From positions 1 to 50,423 of the forward strand of contig UQAX01000015.1 of NCBI GenBank assembly GCA_900539145.1: DNA of 50,423 nucleotides. The letters are read 5' to 3'. The notes beneath the pieces are model-generated. The model was given only the letters and a program-made list of their open reading frames with translations, was not told where the DNA came from and did no database searches. Below are positions 49,304-50,423 of this stretch, one piece after another. The translations under genes were made by a program, and so were the position numbers. Origin of the DNA: an uncultured Blautia sp. (GTDB lineage: Bacteria; Bacillota; Clostridia; Lachnospirales; Lachnospiraceae). The stretch's first letter is position 1, and the number at the start of each line of letters is the position of its first letter.

Positions 49304-50014
49304 ATGCTAAAAATAAATATGAGTTCCAATCTAAATGAACTGGATACTGAAATCCATAACCAACTTTCTAAAGAATGTAAATCCAACCCAAAACTAACCA
49401 TCGTTGAAGCTGCCAATTTATGCCATTGTTCCCCCTCTAAAATATCAAAATTCGTGAAAAAAGCTGGTTTTGAAAACTACAAACAATATGTTAACTATAT
49501 TTGTAATCGCGTACCAGTTCCAAAAACTTTTTCCAGTGAATTCGAACGCATTCATCATTTTTTAGATACTTTTGACCTATCAATTATTGATGAGTTTATC
49601 GCCAAAATATCCAACTACAAAAAAATTATTCTGGTAGGATACGGACCATCTAAATATTGTGCGCTCTACTTTCAGTTTAAGCTCCAACTGTTTTGTCAGC
49701 AAACCGTTTTAGTAATCGAAGATGAACTTTCTGCCCCCTCTCTTCTTGACAGTAATTCCATATTAATAGTATTTTCCGCAACGGGAGCCTATCATTCATT
49801 TCGTCACTACCAGACTATTGCTCAGGAAAAGCAGTCCGCATTTTTACTTCTTGTTGAAGAATACAATCCTTCCGTTATTCCTGATTATGGTGAAATTATT
49901 TTTTTAACAGATAGTTTCCAAACTATTTCTACTATTCCATACGAAAAATCCAGAATTGTATTTTTTATATTTATTGAAGAGGTAATTTCCCATTTTATCC
50001 AAAACAAGTCTTGA
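49304..50014 (+). CDS. MurR/RpiR-family regulator
   Basis: 236 residues. The N-terminal HTH-6 domain reads LTIVEAANLCHCSPSKISKFVKKAGFENYKQY (in pieces, about 30-62). The SIS sugar-phosphate domain follows (about 90-225: KKIILVGYGPSKYCALYFQFKLQ, ILIVFSATGAYHSF). Family members sense phosphosugars. GGAGG precedes the ATG at 49304. The SIS loop keeps the GYGPS and SATG turns, so ligand binding is plausible. No sugar genes are in the window; the target may be to the right. A strong terminator follows. Confidence 0.9.
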   Translation: MLKINMSSNLNELDTEIHNQLSKECKSNPKLTIVEAANLCHCSPSKISKFVKKAGFENYKQYVNYICNRVPVPKTFSSEFERIHHFLDTFDLSIIDEFIAKISNYKKIILVGYGPSKYCALYFQFKLQLFCQQTVLVIEDELSAPSLLDSNSILIVFSATGAYHSFRHYQTIAQEKQSAFLLLVEEYNPSVIPDYGEIIFLTDSFQTISTIPYEKSRIVFFIFIEEVISHFIQNKS

Positions 50015-50026
50015 TACCCAAAATAA

Positions 50027-50056
50027 CAGGTGGGATTTCAAAAAATCCCACCTTGC
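50027..50056. terminator. Terminator after the RpiR-type gene
   Basis: AGGTGGGATTT (50029-50038) and AAATCCCACCTT (50043-50054) form an 11-bp stem, with TTGCTTATT following. Confidence 0.8.
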
Positions 50057-50064
50057 TTATTCAT

Positions 50065-50355
50065 TCATAATTCCGGAATGGCTTCGTGTACCGTCATATT
50101 AATTGATATCGGTATAACCGAAGTTACTCTCTCTATATATATTGCGTAAACATCGCTATCTTTCTCCAATGAGTCTTTTTTTATTCTGCGTATTGTTTGT
50201 AATTCATAGGCTTTACTAAAATCTCGCTTTCCAGGTTTTAAAAACTCAAAATAATTTTGCCTACTCTGAGTTGTCCATTTCCATTTACCCATCGTTTCAT
50301 TAGGAACATTAATATTTAATACATCGTAAGCGCAAAATATTGCTACGCTGCCCAT
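50065..50355 (-). CDS. Hypothetical protein, 96 residues, doubtful start
   Basis: Contains MGKWKWTTQSRQNYFEFLKP and KAYELQTIRRIKKDSLEKD, mixed charged and hydrophobic residues, and no membrane segment. An in-frame stop lies just before the first ATG (50355), and no ribosome site precedes that ATG or the next one at residue 22. It may be a fragment of a larger gene or not translated. The terminator of the RpiR-type gene lies just after its stop. I do not recognise it. Confidence 0.4.
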   Translation of the reverse strand: MGSVAIFCAYDVLNINVPNETMGKWKWTTQSRQNYFEFLKPGKRDFSKAYELQTIRRIKKDSLEKDSDVYAIYIERVTSVIPISINMTVHEAIPEL

Positions 50356-50360
50356 GAATC

Positions 50361-50391
50361 ACGCTTGCACCAAAATGATAGATGCAAGCGT
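50361..50391. terminator. Hairpin near the right edge, possible terminator
   Basis: ACGCTTGCA (50361-50369) and TGCAAGCGT (50383-50391) pair over 9 bp, followed on the plus strand by TTTACTC. It lies just before the start of the doubtful minus-strand frame. Confidence 0.45.
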
Positions 50392-50423
50392 TTTACTCTA
50401 TGTTTAGTTTTGACAGTTCGCTT

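Noticed and set aside
1..50423. CRISPR array, prophage or integrated element
   Set aside because: No regularly spaced direct repeats, integrase, phage structural gene or tRNA-end duplication was found. Gene content is chromosomal throughout.

Overview
The window looks like chromosomal DNA of a spore-forming, low-GC Firmicute of the family Lachnospiraceae; a Blautia-like genome is my best guess, made without any database search. The signs are sporulation-linked genes (a YyaC-type protease, spoVG), a GlgC/GlgD pair, a transketolase split into two genes, a large Firmicute-type SRP RNA and several uncharacterised proteins of a kind I associate with this family. It is mostly housekeeping DNA: I see no prophage, integrase, insertion sequence or CRISPR array.

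Left part (1-11 kb). Two tandem strong promoters of rRNA-operon style fire leftward out of the window. Next to them is a leftward three-gene envelope cluster (CvpA-like, DUF5711-like, and a membrane protein joining a degenerate JAMM/MPN-like domain to a LysM domain). A yyaC gene and an HD-domain gene converge and overlap by 133 bp. A leftward pentose-phosphate operon (transaldolase and split transketolase) lies downstream of a LacI-type regulator, with AT-rich palindromes between them. The regulator is translationally coupled to dnaX-ybaB-recR.

Middle (11-26 kb). SRP RNA, a DedA protein, a homocysteine methyltransferase, tadA with tRNA-Ser(CGA), tRNA-Pro(CGG), a candidate small RNA, an RsmF-like rRNA methylase, spoVG, glgC-glgD and murC. 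A 317-bp gap after murC holds three perfect DnaA boxes and several near matches. It is followed by an operon of a DnaD-domain protein, a DnaC/DnaI-like helicase loader and an unusual PRPP synthetase. Several of these genes (yyaC, dnaX, ybaB, recR, SRP RNA, tadA, tRNA-Ser, spoVG) are origin-proximal in Bacillus subtilis, so the window is probably near the origin.

Right part (26-50 kb). A small SbcC-like ATPase with a membrane hairpin and its SbcD-like partner, asnS, an M29 aminopeptidase, a large exported protein with a degenerate C39-like end, a methyltransferase, an ECF sigma/anti-sigma pair, an SdpR/SdpI pair with a clear operator, a Na/Pi cotransporter, an HsmA-like protein and a divergent TetR regulator sharing identical operators, a purine permease, and mntP behind a yybP-ykoY manganese riboswitch. 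Then come an ArsP-like permease with a His/Cys-rich loop, a cysteine desulfidase, a CAT-like acetyltransferase, a PepSY lipoprotein, an alkyltransferase, an Rpn-type nuclease and an RpiR-type regulator. Two diverged copies of a long hairpin repeat, with compensatory base changes, lie at 35.1 and 41.5 kb. All functions are read from motifs by eye.
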